In this document: positions 7,765 to 18,084 of the stretch, piece after piece
How positions within the stretch are numbered: the stretch's first letter is position 1
How the letters are laid out: each line of letters starts with the position of its first letter
Notes under the pieces: model-generated
What the model saw: only the letters and a program-made list of their open reading frames with translations
The model's database searches: none
Told to the model about the DNA's origin: nothing
NCBI GenBank assembly: GCA_031963415.1
Contig: JASSUI010000001.1
Location: 2,232,001-2,296,000 of the forward strand
DNA from: JASSUD01 sp031963415
GTDB taxonomy: Bacteria; Pseudomonadota; Gammaproteobacteria; Burkholderiales; Burkholderiaceae
Length of the DNA stretch: 64,000 nt
Direction of reading: 5' to 3'
Position numbers and translations under genes: made by a program

Positions 7765-10700
7765 ATGAGCCAGAGCGACGCTTGCAACTGTTGTACTGGT
7801 CTGGAGGCGCAGACCCCCAAACGCGTTTATAACCCCGCCGGTCAGCCTGCGGTCGCTTACCGCGTGGGCCGACACAGTGACTTCCTTAAGTCGATGAAGG
7901 CGCGCTTGTCTTCAACTGATCTTTCTGTGGGCAAGCTGCGCGCGATGTGCGAGCCTGAGCGCGAGGAGCATCACGGCGAATTTCTTGAATCGATGACGGG
8001 GGATTTGTCTTCAACTGATTTCTCAGCACTCCATCTGCTCACGACGCGCGAGCCTGATGATTTCAGTATTGCACTGTGCGATGCCGCGGCTGTTGTGCTG
8101 GACGTGTTGAGTTTTTATCAGGAACGCATTGCGAATGAGAATTTTCTGCGTACGGCACGTGAGCGCCGCTCCATTCTCGAGCTGGCACAGCTGATTGGCT
8201 ATTCGCTTGGGCCGGGTGTTGCGGCCTCCACTTGGCTCGCATTTACCCTGCAGGAAACGCCCGGTTTGCCTGCACAGGTGCTAGAACCTGTGCCCGTGCC
8301 CCTAGGTACGCGTGTGCAGAGTGTGCCAGGCCCCGGTGAAACGCCTCAAACCTTCGAGACCGTAGAAACCATCGAGGCGCGTGCAGACTGGAATGCGCTG
8401 CCAGTGCAGACCGCTGTCGCCTGGCAGCCAAGGCGTGGCGACACCGAGCTCTACCTTGCTGGCATTTCTACAGGCCTTACGCCAGGCGATGCGGTGCTTA
8501 TTGTTGGGCAGGGGCGCATGGCGATCCCTGATTCCAAACAATGGAAGCCCAAACAATGGAATCTGAGGATTGTAGAAAAGGTGGAGCCCGACAATTCGCA
8601 GGGATACACCCGCATTAGCTGGCATGATGGACTTAGCAATGACCTTCTTGCGCCGGAGCCTGAACAAGATTTTCCGCAGGTCTATGTGCTACGTCAGCGG
8701 GCTGGGCTGTTTGGCCATAACGCTCCTGATCCACGCTTGATGAGTCAACGCGATACCCAGCTCTGCGACATGCTGGAGCCGGAGAGTTGTGATTCAACGA
8801 AGCGGAGAAAGTGGAAGAACTACCACATAGGTTCAGATTATATTGAGCTCGATGCCGCTTATCCGAAAATCATTCCTAACAGTTGGATGGTACTGGTGCC
8901 GAACGAAGGGGGGACCGGCAGCACCTCGCTGCCGGATTACATGGAGCTGTATCGCGCTCAGGCGGTATCAGTAGTATCGCGCACGGACTTCGGTCTCAGT
9001 GGTCGGACAACTCGGATCAAATCTTATGAAGATCTCACCTTATCTCCTGAGCATTACACGATCGACCGCACACTAGTGCTAGCGCAAAGTGAAGAACTCT
9101 CTATCGCGGCCCGCCCGTTGAATTTTCCCCTCTTTGGCGCACAGGTTACGCTAGCAAGTATGCAGCAGGCGCTGCATCCGGCACAGGCGCTAGCGCTGAG
9201 TGGTAAGCGACAGCGCATCGAGATTGTTGAGGATGCCACAGGGTTAGTTTTGAATCTGGAGGATGGCGGTACGGTGCCGCTTATGCCAGGCGATTCATTG
9301 CAGATGATTGCCGCGCCGATCGAATTGTTTAAAAGTAAATGGCAGCGCAGCACCATCGTTGATGGCGTCACAGATCTGCCTTTGAAGCTGGAAGCTGGCG
9401 ATACGGTGCCGATTACGGCGGGTAATTCGTTAACGATGATTGCCGCGCCGCCCAGAATTAACCGCGTTTTCCGTGGCGCTGATATTCACCTAACACCAGA
9501 ACAATTTGGCAATCGATTGGGCACGCGTGCCCAGCTACGTTTATCGCTGCGTGATCGCGACGGTCGAGTTGGGAATCTCACTACGTTTGCCGATCAAATA
9601 CGTCTGCAGCCAGCGTTGGAGCAGGATGAAACTCTGGCGGAGATGGTATTTGTGAAGGAGGCTAATACGGCAGTCGAACATGGCCGTGACGGCACAACGC
9701 TGCATCTGACCGCGTCCATGCGACATATTTACGACCGCCAAAGCGTGCGAATTAACGCCAATGTAGCGAGCGCGACCCACGGCGAGACAGTCAACGAAAC
9801 GCTTGGTGGTACCACTGGCAAGCCGGATCAGCGTTTCACGCTGCAGCAGCCACCACTCACCCATGTGAGCGCGGCCACAGCGAGTGGGCGCGCCTCGTCG
9901 CTGGCGCTGCGCGTCAATGACCTACTATGGCGAGAGCTACCTTCACTATATGGGCAGGGGCCAAACGATCGTGTTTTCACCACGGCATTAGAGGACAACG
10001 GGCGCACTACCGTGATCTTCGGCGATGGTATTGAAGGCGCGCGCCCGCCCAGTGGGCAGGACAATATACGTGTACGTTATCGCAAGGGCATCGGCATTGG
10101 CGGCAACGTTGCCGCCGGTAAGCTGAGTAATTTACTCACACGCCCACTTGGGGTGAGCGGGGTCACGAACCCAGAGGCAGCTCGTGGCGGCCAGGATGCG
10201 CAAACCGCAGATGCTGCGCGCGAGAACGCACCGCTCACCGTGTTAACGCTGGATCGAGTTGTTTCCGTGCAAGACTATGAAGATTTTTCACGCAGCTTCG
10301 CCGGTATCGCTAAAGCGCATGCCACTTCGATCGCAGCGGGGCCTGGACGAGGTATTTTCATCACAGTGGCAGGAGAGGAGGGGAACGCGATCGATGAATC
10401 CAGCGATACCTTCAAGAATCTGCTAGCGGCCTTGCGGCGCTGTGGCGATGCGCTGTTGCCGCTACGCATTAGCAGCTACCGGCGCGTGACATTTCGCTTG
10501 CGCGTCGCTATCAAAATGACAGCCGATGCCGACACCAATAAGGAACTTAAGTGTGCTGAAGCAGCGTTGCGCCAGGCCTTTGGCTTTGCCGCACGGCACT
10601 TCGGTCAGCCGGTGTCGGTGGACGAAGTGAGCGAGGTTTTGCACCGCTCAGCAAGTGTGCAAGCGGTTAATGTGATTGAGCTGTATCGGGCGGTTCCAGG

Positions 10701-10830
10701 TGCCGCGCCGTCTCCTAAACCACTTCGTCTGTTCGCACGCCTGCCAGAGGCTTCGCTTACTGCGCTGCCACAGGCTGCCGAGCTGCTGACGCTCGATGCT
10801 GCTTTGCTAACGCTGGAGGTGATGCCGTGA
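7765..10830 (+). CDS. eCIS baseplate wedge protein, J-like (second copy)
   Basis: A 1021-residue paralogue of the preceding protein. The N-terminal block is at about residues 93-155 (EPDDFSIALCDAAAVVLDVL, then FYQERIANENFLRTARERRS) and the J core at about 805-860 (ARGGQDAQTADAARENAP, RVVSVQDYEDFSRSFAGIAK). Two unequal J-like wedge proteins (Afp11/Afp12 type) are usual in eCIS. Residues 490-570 hold two similar segments ending in LQMIAAP and LTMIAAP, an internal duplication. A near-duplicate SSTDLS/SSTDFS motif also occurs at residues 49-90. It overlaps the next gene by 4 bp. Confidence 0.88.
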   Translation: MSQSDACNCCTGLEAQTPKRVYNPAGQPAVAYRVGRHSDFLKSMKARLSSTDLSVGKLRAMCEPEREEHHGEFLESMTGDLSSTDFSALHLLTTREPDDFSIALCDAAAVVLDVLSFYQERIANENFLRTARERRSILELAQLIGYSLGPGVAASTWLAFTLQETPGLPAQVLEPVPVPLGTRVQSVPGPGETPQTFETVETIEARADWNALPVQTAVAWQPRRGDTELYLAGISTGLTPGDAVLIVGQGRMAIPDSKQWKPKQWNLRIVEKVEPDNSQGYTRISWHDGLSNDLLAPEPEQDFPQVYVLRQRAGLFGHNAPDPRLMSQRDTQLCDMLEPESCDSTKRRKWKNYHIGSDYIELDAAYPKIIPNSWMVLVPNEGGTGSTSLPDYMELYRAQAVSVVSRTDFGLSGRTTRIKSYEDLTLSPEHYTIDRTLVLAQSEELSIAARPLNFPLFGAQVTLASMQQALHPAQALALSGKRQRIEIVEDATGLVLNLEDGGTVPLMPGDSLQMIAAPIELFKSKWQRSTIVDGVTDLPLKLEAGDTVPITAGNSLTMIAAPPRINRVFRGADIHLTPEQFGNRLGTRAQLRLSLRDRDGRVGNLTTFADQIRLQPALEQDETLAEMVFVKEANTAVEHGRDGTTLHLTASMRHIYDRQSVRINANVASATHGETVNETLGGTTGKPDQRFTLQQPPLTHVSAATASGRASSLALRVNDLLWRELPSLYGQGPNDRVFTTALEDNGRTTVIFGDGIEGARPPSGQDNIRVRYRKGIGIGGNVAAGKLSNLLTRPLGVSGVTNPEAARGGQDAQTADAARENAPLTVLTLDRVVSVQDYEDFSRSFAGIAKAHATSIAAGPGRGIFITVAGEEGNAIDESSDTFKNLLAALRRCGDALLPLRISSYRRVTFRLRVAIKMTADADTNKELKCAEAALRQAFGFAARHFGQPVSVDEVSEVLHRSASVQAVNVIELYRAVPGAAPSPKPLRLFARLPEASLTALPQAAELLTLDAALLTLEVMP

Positions 10831-12884
10831 ATCTCAACCTAGACCTAGCTAAGCTCTACCGCTTGCTACCCCCCATCTATCGTATTCGTGACGAGGAGCA
10901 GGGGCGGGTGTTGCAGGCATTGCTCACGGTCATTGCTGAGCAATTGGCAGTGATGGAAGAGAACATTGAGCAATTGTATGACGACCAATTTATCGAAACC
11001 TGTGCTGAATGGGTCGTGCCTTACCTCGGTGATCTTATTGGCTACCGGCCTCTTTACAGTAAGGGGTTAGATATCAATATCGGCAGTCTGCGTGCCGAAG
11101 TCGCCCACACCATCGCGCTGCGCCGGCGCAAGGGAACGGCCGCTATGCTTGAGCAGCTAGCACGCGACGTGACGGGCTGGGACGCGCGTGCGGTGGAATT
11201 CTTCCAAACACTTGCCACGACGCAATACATGAACCACATCCGGTTGCATCACTACTATGCGCCCGACCTGCGCCATTGGGAGCCGCTGGAGTACATCGCG
11301 AGCGCTTTCGATACTGTGCCCCATACGGTAGATGTGCGCCGTATTGCGAGTGGACGGGGGCGCTATAACATTCCCAATGTTGGGCTTTTTCTTTGGCCTA
11401 TCGGCGCGCAACGCGCCGAACGCTCGCCAGCTGTGCAGGTCGATGCCCGGCGCTGGCGCGTGAGTCCGCTTAACCACGATATGCCGCTATACAACCGTCC
11501 CGAACCCGAGAAAAAGATTACGCATATTGCTGAGCGACCCAATGTCCCACTGCCTTTGTCGCGTCGGGCGTTAGACCAGGATCTGAAAACAGCTTCCCCG
11601 ATTTACTATGGAGACGGGCTGAGTCTTGCGGTGTTCATTAACGGCGAGGTGCATCCGAAGCCGGCTACAGAGATACGCGTATGTAATCTGAGCGACGATG
11701 GCACAACTTGGGCTCATTTGCCCAATGACAACAAGATCGCTATCGATCCGGTGCTCGGCCGCATTGCACTACCTGCTGAACCGCCTATCACGCGCATAGA
11801 GGTGACGCACTATTATGGTTTTAGCGCAGAAATGGGGGGAGGAGGGTACAAGCGCACGATGAATTCCGATGCTTCGATGCTTCATGTGCCTGGTGACCAC
11901 GCCACTATTCAGGACGCACTTAATGCGCTGAATGGCGATGGCGTAGTGGTCATCACTGATAACGGCCGCTACGAAGAGACGCTGAATGTACACGTCAAGG
12001 CTGACAAACGCATCGAGTTACGCAGCGCCAGCGAGACACGCGCTTCTGTGATACTGGCTGGCGAATTTACCATCACAGGAGAGGCCGGCAGCGAATTTGT
12101 GCTCAATGGCTTGCTCGTTAGCGGCGATAAGCTGCACGTGCCGGCGGGAGCGGATAACCTTTTAGCGCGTTTAAGCATCATCCACACGACACTGGTACCA
12201 GGCCTGGCGCTGACGCCAGAAGGTAAGCCGACGGCTCCGGCGGAGCCAAGCGTGATAGTGGAAATCGCTGGCACAGCCTTAACGCTAACACGCTCGATTG
12301 TCGGTGGTCTGCGTGTGCATGCTGAGAGCAGTGTGGTAGGTGAGGATCTAATTATTGATGCGACAGACATAAATAACGTGGCCTTTGCTGCGCCTGATGG
12401 TGTGTTGGCTGGTGCCAGCCTATCGCTTTCAGGTTGTACGGTTATCGGTAAGGTTCATGCCCGTACTATGCCGTTAATCTCGAACTGTCTGTTGCTGGCT
12501 GGCCCCGAAGTGAGCAATGAGATGGCGAGCGTACGCGCTGAGCAGAGGCAGACTGGTTGCGTGCGTTTCTCATGGTTGCCCCCAGGTGCGCGCGTGCCGC
12601 GCCGTTATCACTGCCTACCGCAGGATAAGGATAAGCAGGCTAATGATGATGCGCAGGACAACGGTTACGCTGCCCCCCGTATGCTGTCGTTGCGCTACGG
12701 TACGCCAACCTACTGCCGGCTATCGACCGCGAGCAACGAAGCGGCCCGTCACGGCGCTGATGATGAGGGCGAAATGGGCGCTTTTCACCATCTATATGCG
12801 TCTCAACGCGAAACTAACTTACGTTTGCGCCTTGCCGAGTATCTGCGTGCGGGGCTCGAAGCAGGCGTTTTCATTGAGATCTGA
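10827..12884 (+). CDS. eCIS gpI-like tail protein fused to a beta-helix region
   Basis: A 685-residue protein. Residues 1-115 match the phage tail protein I-like family (YRLLPPIYRIRDEEQGRVLQ, then EWVVPYLGDLIGYRPL). Residues about 350-560 look like a right-handed parallel beta-helix of the pectate-lyase type, beginning LHVPGDHATIQDALNAL with repeated short hydrophobic strands. gpI connects the wedge to fibres in myophages, so this is probably the wedge-to-fibre adaptor with its own surface-exposed domain. It overlaps the upstream J-like gene and ends 12 bp before the fibre-like gene. Confidence 0.8.
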   Translation: MNLNLDLAKLYRLLPPIYRIRDEEQGRVLQALLTVIAEQLAVMEENIEQLYDDQFIETCAEWVVPYLGDLIGYRPLYSKGLDINIGSLRAEVAHTIALRRRKGTAAMLEQLARDVTGWDARAVEFFQTLATTQYMNHIRLHHYYAPDLRHWEPLEYIASAFDTVPHTVDVRRIASGRGRYNIPNVGLFLWPIGAQRAERSPAVQVDARRWRVSPLNHDMPLYNRPEPEKKITHIAERPNVPLPLSRRALDQDLKTASPIYYGDGLSLAVFINGEVHPKPATEIRVCNLSDDGTTWAHLPNDNKIAIDPVLGRIALPAEPPITRIEVTHYYGFSAEMGGGGYKRTMNSDASMLHVPGDHATIQDALNALNGDGVVVITDNGRYEETLNVHVKADKRIELRSASETRASVILAGEFTITGEAGSEFVLNGLLVSGDKLHVPAGADNLLARLSIIHTTLVPGLALTPEGKPTAPAEPSVIVEIAGTALTLTRSIVGGLRVHAESSVVGEDLIIDATDINNVAFAAPDGVLAGASLSLSGCTVIGKVHARTMPLISNCLLLAGPEVSNEMASVRAEQRQTGCVRFSWLPPGARVPRRYHCLPQDKDKQANDDAQDNGYAAPRMLSLRYGTPTYCRLSTASNEAARHGADDEGEMGAFHHLYASQRETNLRLRLAEYLRAGLEAGVFIEI

Positions 12885-12896
12885 GAGGAGCACAAC

Positions 12897-15800
12897 ATGA
12901 GTTTTGATTGCAGTCGATTCACCTTCAATGCCTGGAACGACTTTCTAGGTGTGGTTATGCAGCAGGGACGCGTACAGCTAGACGCCGACTGGAACGAATT
13001 TGTTGCCCAGATGATCCGACGCATTCAGACCGGTACTTTGGATATTTTTGATAATACAGTCGTGCCCCGTAGGACGCCGGATGGTTTTAGTATTGAGTTC
13101 AGGGACGGAAAGCTCACCATCGGTGTGGGCCGCATGTATGTCGATGGCATACTCGTAGAAAACCACGGTAATAGGGATAAGCTGAGGTGGGATTCACAGC
13201 TTGCTGAGCAAATCGGCAGTGAGGCGATTGACTACATGGAGCAGCCGTATTATCCACTGTCAAAAGAGGAAGAGGAATTGCCCAGCACAGGGAGATACCT
13301 GGTCTACCTGGATGTTTGGCAGCGTGAGGTCACGTATCTGCAGTATCCTGAGTTAGTCGAAAAAGCGGTCGGGGTTGATACCACTGCGCGGCTTCAGACA
13401 GTATGGCAAGTGAAACTACTACCAGTCGCCGAGTCGGTGGAATGCAGCACGCCAGACGATCAGATGGGGACTACATGGGTTGAGATGATTCGTCCTTCAG
13501 CTGCACGACTGACCACGAAAAATAGCAACGTCAGCAGCTCAGAGAAAAATCCTTGCCAGGTTCCGCCCACAGGCGGTTACACAGGCCTGGAAAACCAGCT
13601 CTACCGCATTGAAATCCACGACAAGGGTATAGCGGGGCAAGCAACATTCAAATGGTCGCGTGACAATGGCGCGGTGCAGAGCCTGGTAAGCAAAATCAAC
13701 GCAGGGGGAGATAGCCTGGTCGTCGACAGTGTTGGCCGTGATGAACAATTGCGCTTTTGCAAGGGCGACTGGGTGGAGATTACCAATAGAGTTCTCGAGT
13801 TGCACGGTGAACCCGGCATTATGCGGAAAATCAGCAGTGTTGACGATGTCACACGCACTATCGTGCTTACGGAAACGTTGCTGCCAGATGTTTTTTCTAC
13901 AGATCCAGACCTTGAGACCCGTATATGTCGTTGGAATCAGTCCGGCCAGATAAAGCGTGCTGATGGCACCGTCTTCCACGATCTGAATGAGCCTAACAGT
14001 GACAAACCCGGCGTGATTCCGATACCGCCGGCGGAGACTGAGCTGTTTCTCGAAGAGGGCATTTTAGTGAAATTCGACCTCGAAGGCAGCGGCGGTAGTT
14101 TCCACGTCGGTGACCATTGGTCTTTTGCAGCTCGCGCCGCAAATGCCCGGGTCGACGAGCTTAAACTCGCACCGCCGCTAGGCACGCATCACCATTATGC
14201 TCGCCTAGCAGTCGTTAAATTCCCCAGCAGCCTCGTCGGCGACTGTCGGGCATTCTGGCCACCTGAGCCAATAGCAGGCACTGACTGCGTTTGTGACGTC
14301 TGCGTTACACCGAAAGGGCATGCGAGTGGCTCAGCTACTATCCAGCAGGCTATCGATAGCCTTGGTCAAGCTGGAGGCATCGTCTGCCTTGCCGCCGGCG
14401 TCTATCACTTGCACAAGCCACTGAATATCAGCGGTGTCAATTCTCTCATTATTCGGGGCAAGGGTTGGGGCACCGTACTATCAACCGAAATAACTGATCG
14501 CCAAATCGGAATCAATTCGGCGATCCAAATACAAAATAGCCAGAGTATCACGCTCGAAGATTTCACGGTGGTGGGTGCAGAGCACGGACCCTTTCGCGAC
14601 GAGCTCATTATGGCTCGCGATACGATAGGAGTAAGACTAGACCGCCTTCAACTGCGGGCGTTTTCCAAGAGTATCAGCGTGGCGGTGATGCTTGACGGTT
14701 ATGCGTTGGACATGAGCGTGCAACAATGTGTCATTAAGGCCGATGTCGGTATCGCTGGTGGCAGTAGCAAGGAGAAATTGTTGCTCACGTCTAACTTGTC
14801 TTTGGCCCACAATTTATTGGTATGTGACTCTGTAGGTTTGAGACTAGATAAGCGATCTTTGCATTATGGCATCACTGAATTTACGCGCAATCTTGTGCTG
14901 GCAACGAAACAGGCTGCCGTCATTGCGCTAGGAGGAGTATTACCCGGTTCATCGTTTCGCATTCATGCCAACAGTCTGAGAGTAGCTGAAGACGGAGACG
15001 TCATCATCGCTGGGGTTGGTGGTTTGCATATCACTGATAACGAGCTATGTGGCGGTGGTGTAAGAGGGAAGAACGGCAATGGTATTGTGCTGGCTCCGGG
15101 CTTGGATCCATCCGGTATCGATCATGTTTGGATTACAGGGAATCGACTTACTAAACTACCGGGTATTGGCATTGAAGTACGCATACCGCTGGTTTCAGCC
15201 ATTATCAAGCAGAATATCGTGGAGCATGCACGTGGTGGCATCATTTTCCTCGATGCGGGGGAGAGTGCTCATTTGTCTATCGATAACAACCAACTGCTAA
15301 ATATCGCTGAGGGTAGCGATTCCACTTCATCCACATCATTGGTGGGCATTCAAGTATCGGGTGCAGGTGATGTGGAGATTGTTGGCAACATGCTGAGCAA
15401 GTTTGCAGAGAAGGCGTCGAAGGCAGGTGACTGCGTTGCCATCCGCGTGAGTGGCAGTAACGATGTACGTGTCTCGGCTAACCATCTGAGCGAGATAGGG
15501 CCGAAGGGTGGCGGCTATGTCGCAGCCATTGAAATTCAGCCACCTTATATACACGCCACCGTTAGCGAAAATATTCTTTCACGCAGCGCATCGCAAGAGC
15601 TGCTGGGAAAGTCTGACTGGCAAGCAATCCGCATCGTGCCGCCTACTGAGATTAGGCGTGAGGGTGAAGGTGAGGTTAAAGGCGCTTTCTTTTCTGCAGT
15701 TGGCGCAATCGTGATCTTCACGGGCAAAGACATCTATTTCCTTTCGCCCGAGCGGCTACGCTCACTAAAGCTAACCCGATCAGAGAGTCTCTTAATTCGA

Positions 15801-16148
15801 GCCAATCAGGGCACAGCACATACGATAGGAGGGAAACTTGTGATTGTCAAAGGATCGAACTATTGCATTTTGGAGAACTGTATTTTTTCTGATAATTATT
15901 TTGCGTCCACTGCTTTTGAGAAAAGCCCGGGGCTGGCTGAACTGGGGACAGAGGCTGCTATCGTGTCGAGCAACCGACTACACTGGACTAGCGCCCAACA
16001 GGATGGGTATGACCTCAATATATTATCGAAGAAGAAGAACCCGAACCACACCGTTATCGGAAACATCACTAATCACCTCATACAAATCGATAATCGTGCA
16101 TTAGATCGGAGCAGTCCTTGGTATCCGCTCAACATCGTCAAATCCTGA
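12897..16148 (+). CDS. DUF6519-type beta-helix protein, probable eCIS fibre or receptor-binding component
   Basis: A 1083-residue protein. The N-terminus (MSFDCSRFTFNAWNDFLGVV, then QQGRVQLDADWNEF) is the signature of DUF6519 proteins found in eCIS and related clusters. From about residue 475 (SGSATIQQAIDSLGQAGGIV) to about 1000 it is a long right-handed beta-helix with repeated N-x-L/I-type turns (ITGNRLTKL, IDNNQLLNI, VSANHLSEI), as in NosD-like and carbohydrate-binding fibres. A clear Shine-Dalgarno (GAGAGGAG) precedes the ATG. The cell-surface-binding role is inferred from fold and position. Confidence 0.75.
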   Translation: MSFDCSRFTFNAWNDFLGVVMQQGRVQLDADWNEFVAQMIRRIQTGTLDIFDNTVVPRRTPDGFSIEFRDGKLTIGVGRMYVDGILVENHGNRDKLRWDSQLAEQIGSEAIDYMEQPYYPLSKEEEELPSTGRYLVYLDVWQREVTYLQYPELVEKAVGVDTTARLQTVWQVKLLPVAESVECSTPDDQMGTTWVEMIRPSAARLTTKNSNVSSSEKNPCQVPPTGGYTGLENQLYRIEIHDKGIAGQATFKWSRDNGAVQSLVSKINAGGDSLVVDSVGRDEQLRFCKGDWVEITNRVLELHGEPGIMRKISSVDDVTRTIVLTETLLPDVFSTDPDLETRICRWNQSGQIKRADGTVFHDLNEPNSDKPGVIPIPPAETELFLEEGILVKFDLEGSGGSFHVGDHWSFAARAANARVDELKLAPPLGTHHHYARLAVVKFPSSLVGDCRAFWPPEPIAGTDCVCDVCVTPKGHASGSATIQQAIDSLGQAGGIVCLAAGVYHLHKPLNISGVNSLIIRGKGWGTVLSTEITDRQIGINSAIQIQNSQSITLEDFTVVGAEHGPFRDELIMARDTIGVRLDRLQLRAFSKSISVAVMLDGYALDMSVQQCVIKADVGIAGGSSKEKLLLTSNLSLAHNLLVCDSVGLRLDKRSLHYGITEFTRNLVLATKQAAVIALGGVLPGSSFRIHANSLRVAEDGDVIIAGVGGLHITDNELCGGGVRGKNGNGIVLAPGLDPSGIDHVWITGNRLTKLPGIGIEVRIPLVSAIIKQNIVEHARGGIIFLDAGESAHLSIDNNQLLNIAEGSDSTSSTSLVGIQVSGAGDVEIVGNMLSKFAEKASKAGDCVAIRVSGSNDVRVSANHLSEIGPKGGGYVAAIEIQPPYIHATVSENILSRSASQELLGKSDWQAIRIVPPTEIRREGEGEVKGAFFSAVGAIVIFTGKDIYFLSPERLRSLKLTRSESLLIRANQGTAHTIGGKLVIVKGSNYCILENCIFSDNYFASTAFEKSPGLAELGTEAAIVSSNRLHWTSAQQDGYDLNILSKKKNPNHTVIGNITNHLIQIDNRALDRSSPWYPLNIVKS

Positions 16149-16162
16149 ACCAGGAGTTTTTT

Positions 16163-16648
16163 ATGCAAACCATTACGATCCGAAGCCAAAAAAACGTTGA
16201 ACAGTTGATCGAGGAATACTACGGTAAGCTGCCAGCGGCACAACTGGATGCTATTAAGGCAGCGACGTTGGCAGTCAATCCTGGCTTAAACGGCTCAGCA
16301 ATACTGCAGCCCGGCATGTCGATTGTCATACCGTCACTGTCAGCGGTTTCCATACCAGGGAACACGAAAGAGGCAATTAATGCCGCTCTATCTGATTACC
16401 AGGGCAGGCTAGAGCAGACAATGGAGTTCCTCCAAGAAGAACTTAAAGCAACCAAAGATGTACTAGCCTCGAGTTCTTTCCAAGAAACGATCAAGCATGT
16501 CCCCATTTCTTCTCACGCACAGGAATTTCTCAAAAATGTTGAAAACAAAATAAACGCTGGCTGGAAACTCGATGAAGTTAAGGCCCTTATTAAGGAAGTT
16601 GGAAAGCTGAAAGAAAAGTTCAATACTTTGCCTGGTACGTTATCCTAG
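16163..16648 (+). CDS. Small LysM-like protein, last gene of the eCIS operon
   Basis: I choose ATG 16163, preceded by CAGGAG 8 bp upstream; a longer version would overlap the fibre gene by 31 bp. The 161-residue product begins with a LysM/gpX-like domain (residues 1-58: ITIRSQKNVEQLIEEYYG, AATLAVNPGLNG, ILQPGMSIVIP) and continues as a long amphipathic helix region (about 75-150). Its role is unknown; the domain suggests docking onto the baseplate. No T-rich terminator is obvious between its stop and the IS110 copy that begins 58 bp further on. Confidence 0.75.
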   Translation: MQTITIRSQKNVEQLIEEYYGKLPAAQLDAIKAATLAVNPGLNGSAILQPGMSIVIPSLSAVSIPGNTKEAINAALSDYQGRLEQTMEFLQEELKATKDVLASSSFQETIKHVPISSHAQEFLKNVENKINAGWKLDEVKALIKEVGKLKEKFNTLPGTLS

Positions 16649-16725
16649 ATGTATTTTTAGCTTCCTCATTATGGATAGCAAATGAAGTAAATTTTATTTT
16701 TTGTTTTCCTAAGAAACTTCCTCGT

Positions 16726-18084
16726 CTATGCTGCCTTAGGTTGCAATGTATAGCCTAATGATTCAGCCCGATGGGTTAAGTTAGCTAAAATTCTTTGTCG
16801 GTAACGCTCTTCATAGTATGCGGCGCCAGGATCAACATAGTTCATGCCATATCGCAATGCATTGTAGAACAGTACGGCAATTTTCCGCGCCGTGGCGGTC
16901 ACGGCTTTGGCTTTGCCAATACGCGCTGATAAGCGTCGATAGAATGCACCCAGTGCGGTCTCTGTTCGACCTATTGTGGTTGCCGCTAAACGCAGCGCTG
17001 CCGCTGCCTTATTTGAAGAGCGCCGCGTTTTAGAAGAGAGGACTTTGCCCCCTGATATTTTATTTCCTGGTGCTAAGCATAGCCACGAGGTGAAATGCTT
17101 CACACTTGGCCAGCGCGACATATCGTTACCCCATTCAGCAACAAGCTTAAGAGCCAAAGAGGGGCCTAAACTATGTATCTGTGTGAGATCAATGCCGAGC
17201 ACTTGATAGAGTGATGCTCTGACATCAAATGACATCTGATTAGATTGTTTACTTCGACACCGAGCTGTAGGCAAAGGGGTTGTCGCAGGTGGGTTATTGC
17301 GGTGCAACTTTTTTAAGGCAAGCTCAATCTGTTCATCACATTGCGCGATCTGCGTTTGATAAAAGTCGTACAAAGCCACGGCTTGCGTCAACTCAAAAAC
17401 ATGCTCCGCTTGATAATGGCCTGTCAAAGCAGCACAAATATCTTCTTGAGATGCTTTACACCGAAAATCTCGATATTGAGCGAGTACCTCGGCGCAACGT
17501 TCACCGGCAATGATGGCGCGAATGATCTTCATGCCGGTGACGCCCGTTATGTCCGAGACCACAAGAGGCAACTGTACATTCATTTGTACTAACGCTTTTT
17601 GCATATGCTGGATATGCGCTGCCGCATATTCAATTAAGCGCTCGCGCTGACGTAAATAAGCACGTAGCGTTGCCACATCATGACGAGGTCGAAAGCTTGC
17701 GCTAAGTAATCCGTAAGCATGAAGTTTTTGCAGCCATTGAGCATCATTCACATCGGTCTTACGACCAGGTACCGTCTTGGCATGCCTGGCATTGACCAAC
17801 ACAACTTCAAAGCCTCGTGCTTCCAATATCTCAAATACAGCAATCCAATAAACGCCAGTAGACTCCATGGCAACCGTCGTTACACCCTTTTCCTTTAGCC
17901 ACTGGGATAGGGCGTACAAATCGCCAGTGAAACTACGAAATGACCGAACTGGCTCTTCATCGCATTCAGGATCCACAGCCACAACGTGGAATGCTGAACC
18001 CACATCAATACCCGCAGCATGGGGATGAACGATTGAAATATCGGCGATGCTATGATGAATAGATCGAGGTTTTCTCTGCTTCAT
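16726..18084 (-). CDS. IS110-family transposase (DEDD)
   Basis: A 452-residue recombinase. I choose the ATG at 18084 (MKQRKPRS), preceded by GGGAGGG; upstream GTG-initiated versions run into the noncoding leader. The N-terminal RuvC-like DEDD domain shows D27 (GIDVGS), E74 (MESTGVYW), D111 and D114 (KTDVNDAQ). The C-terminal transposase-20 region contains WLCLAPGNKISGGK with the conserved serine region. The stop lies 18 bp from the right end of the element, so the long noncoding part (234 nt) is upstream of the gene, as in the IS110 rather than IS1111 subgroup. The translation is identical to those of the tandem copies. Confidence 0.93.
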   Translation of the reverse strand: MKQRKPRSIHHSIADISIVHPHAAGIDVGSAFHVVAVDPECDEEPVRSFRSFTGDLYALSQWLKEKGVTTVAMESTGVYWIAVFEILEARGFEVVLVNARHAKTVPGRKTDVNDAQWLQKLHAYGLLSASFRPRHDVATLRAYLRQRERLIEYAAAHIQHMQKALVQMNVQLPLVVSDITGVTGMKIIRAIIAGERCAEVLAQYRDFRCKASQEDICAALTGHYQAEHVFELTQAVALYDFYQTQIAQCDEQIELALKKLHRNNPPATTPLPTARCRSKQSNQMSFDVRASLYQVLGIDLTQIHSLGPSLALKLVAEWGNDMSRWPSVKHFTSWLCLAPGNKISGGKVLSSKTRRSSNKAAAALRLAATTIGRTETALGAFYRRLSARIGKAKAVTATARKIAVLFYNALRYGMNYVDPGAAYYEERYRQRILANLTHRAESLGYTLQPKAA

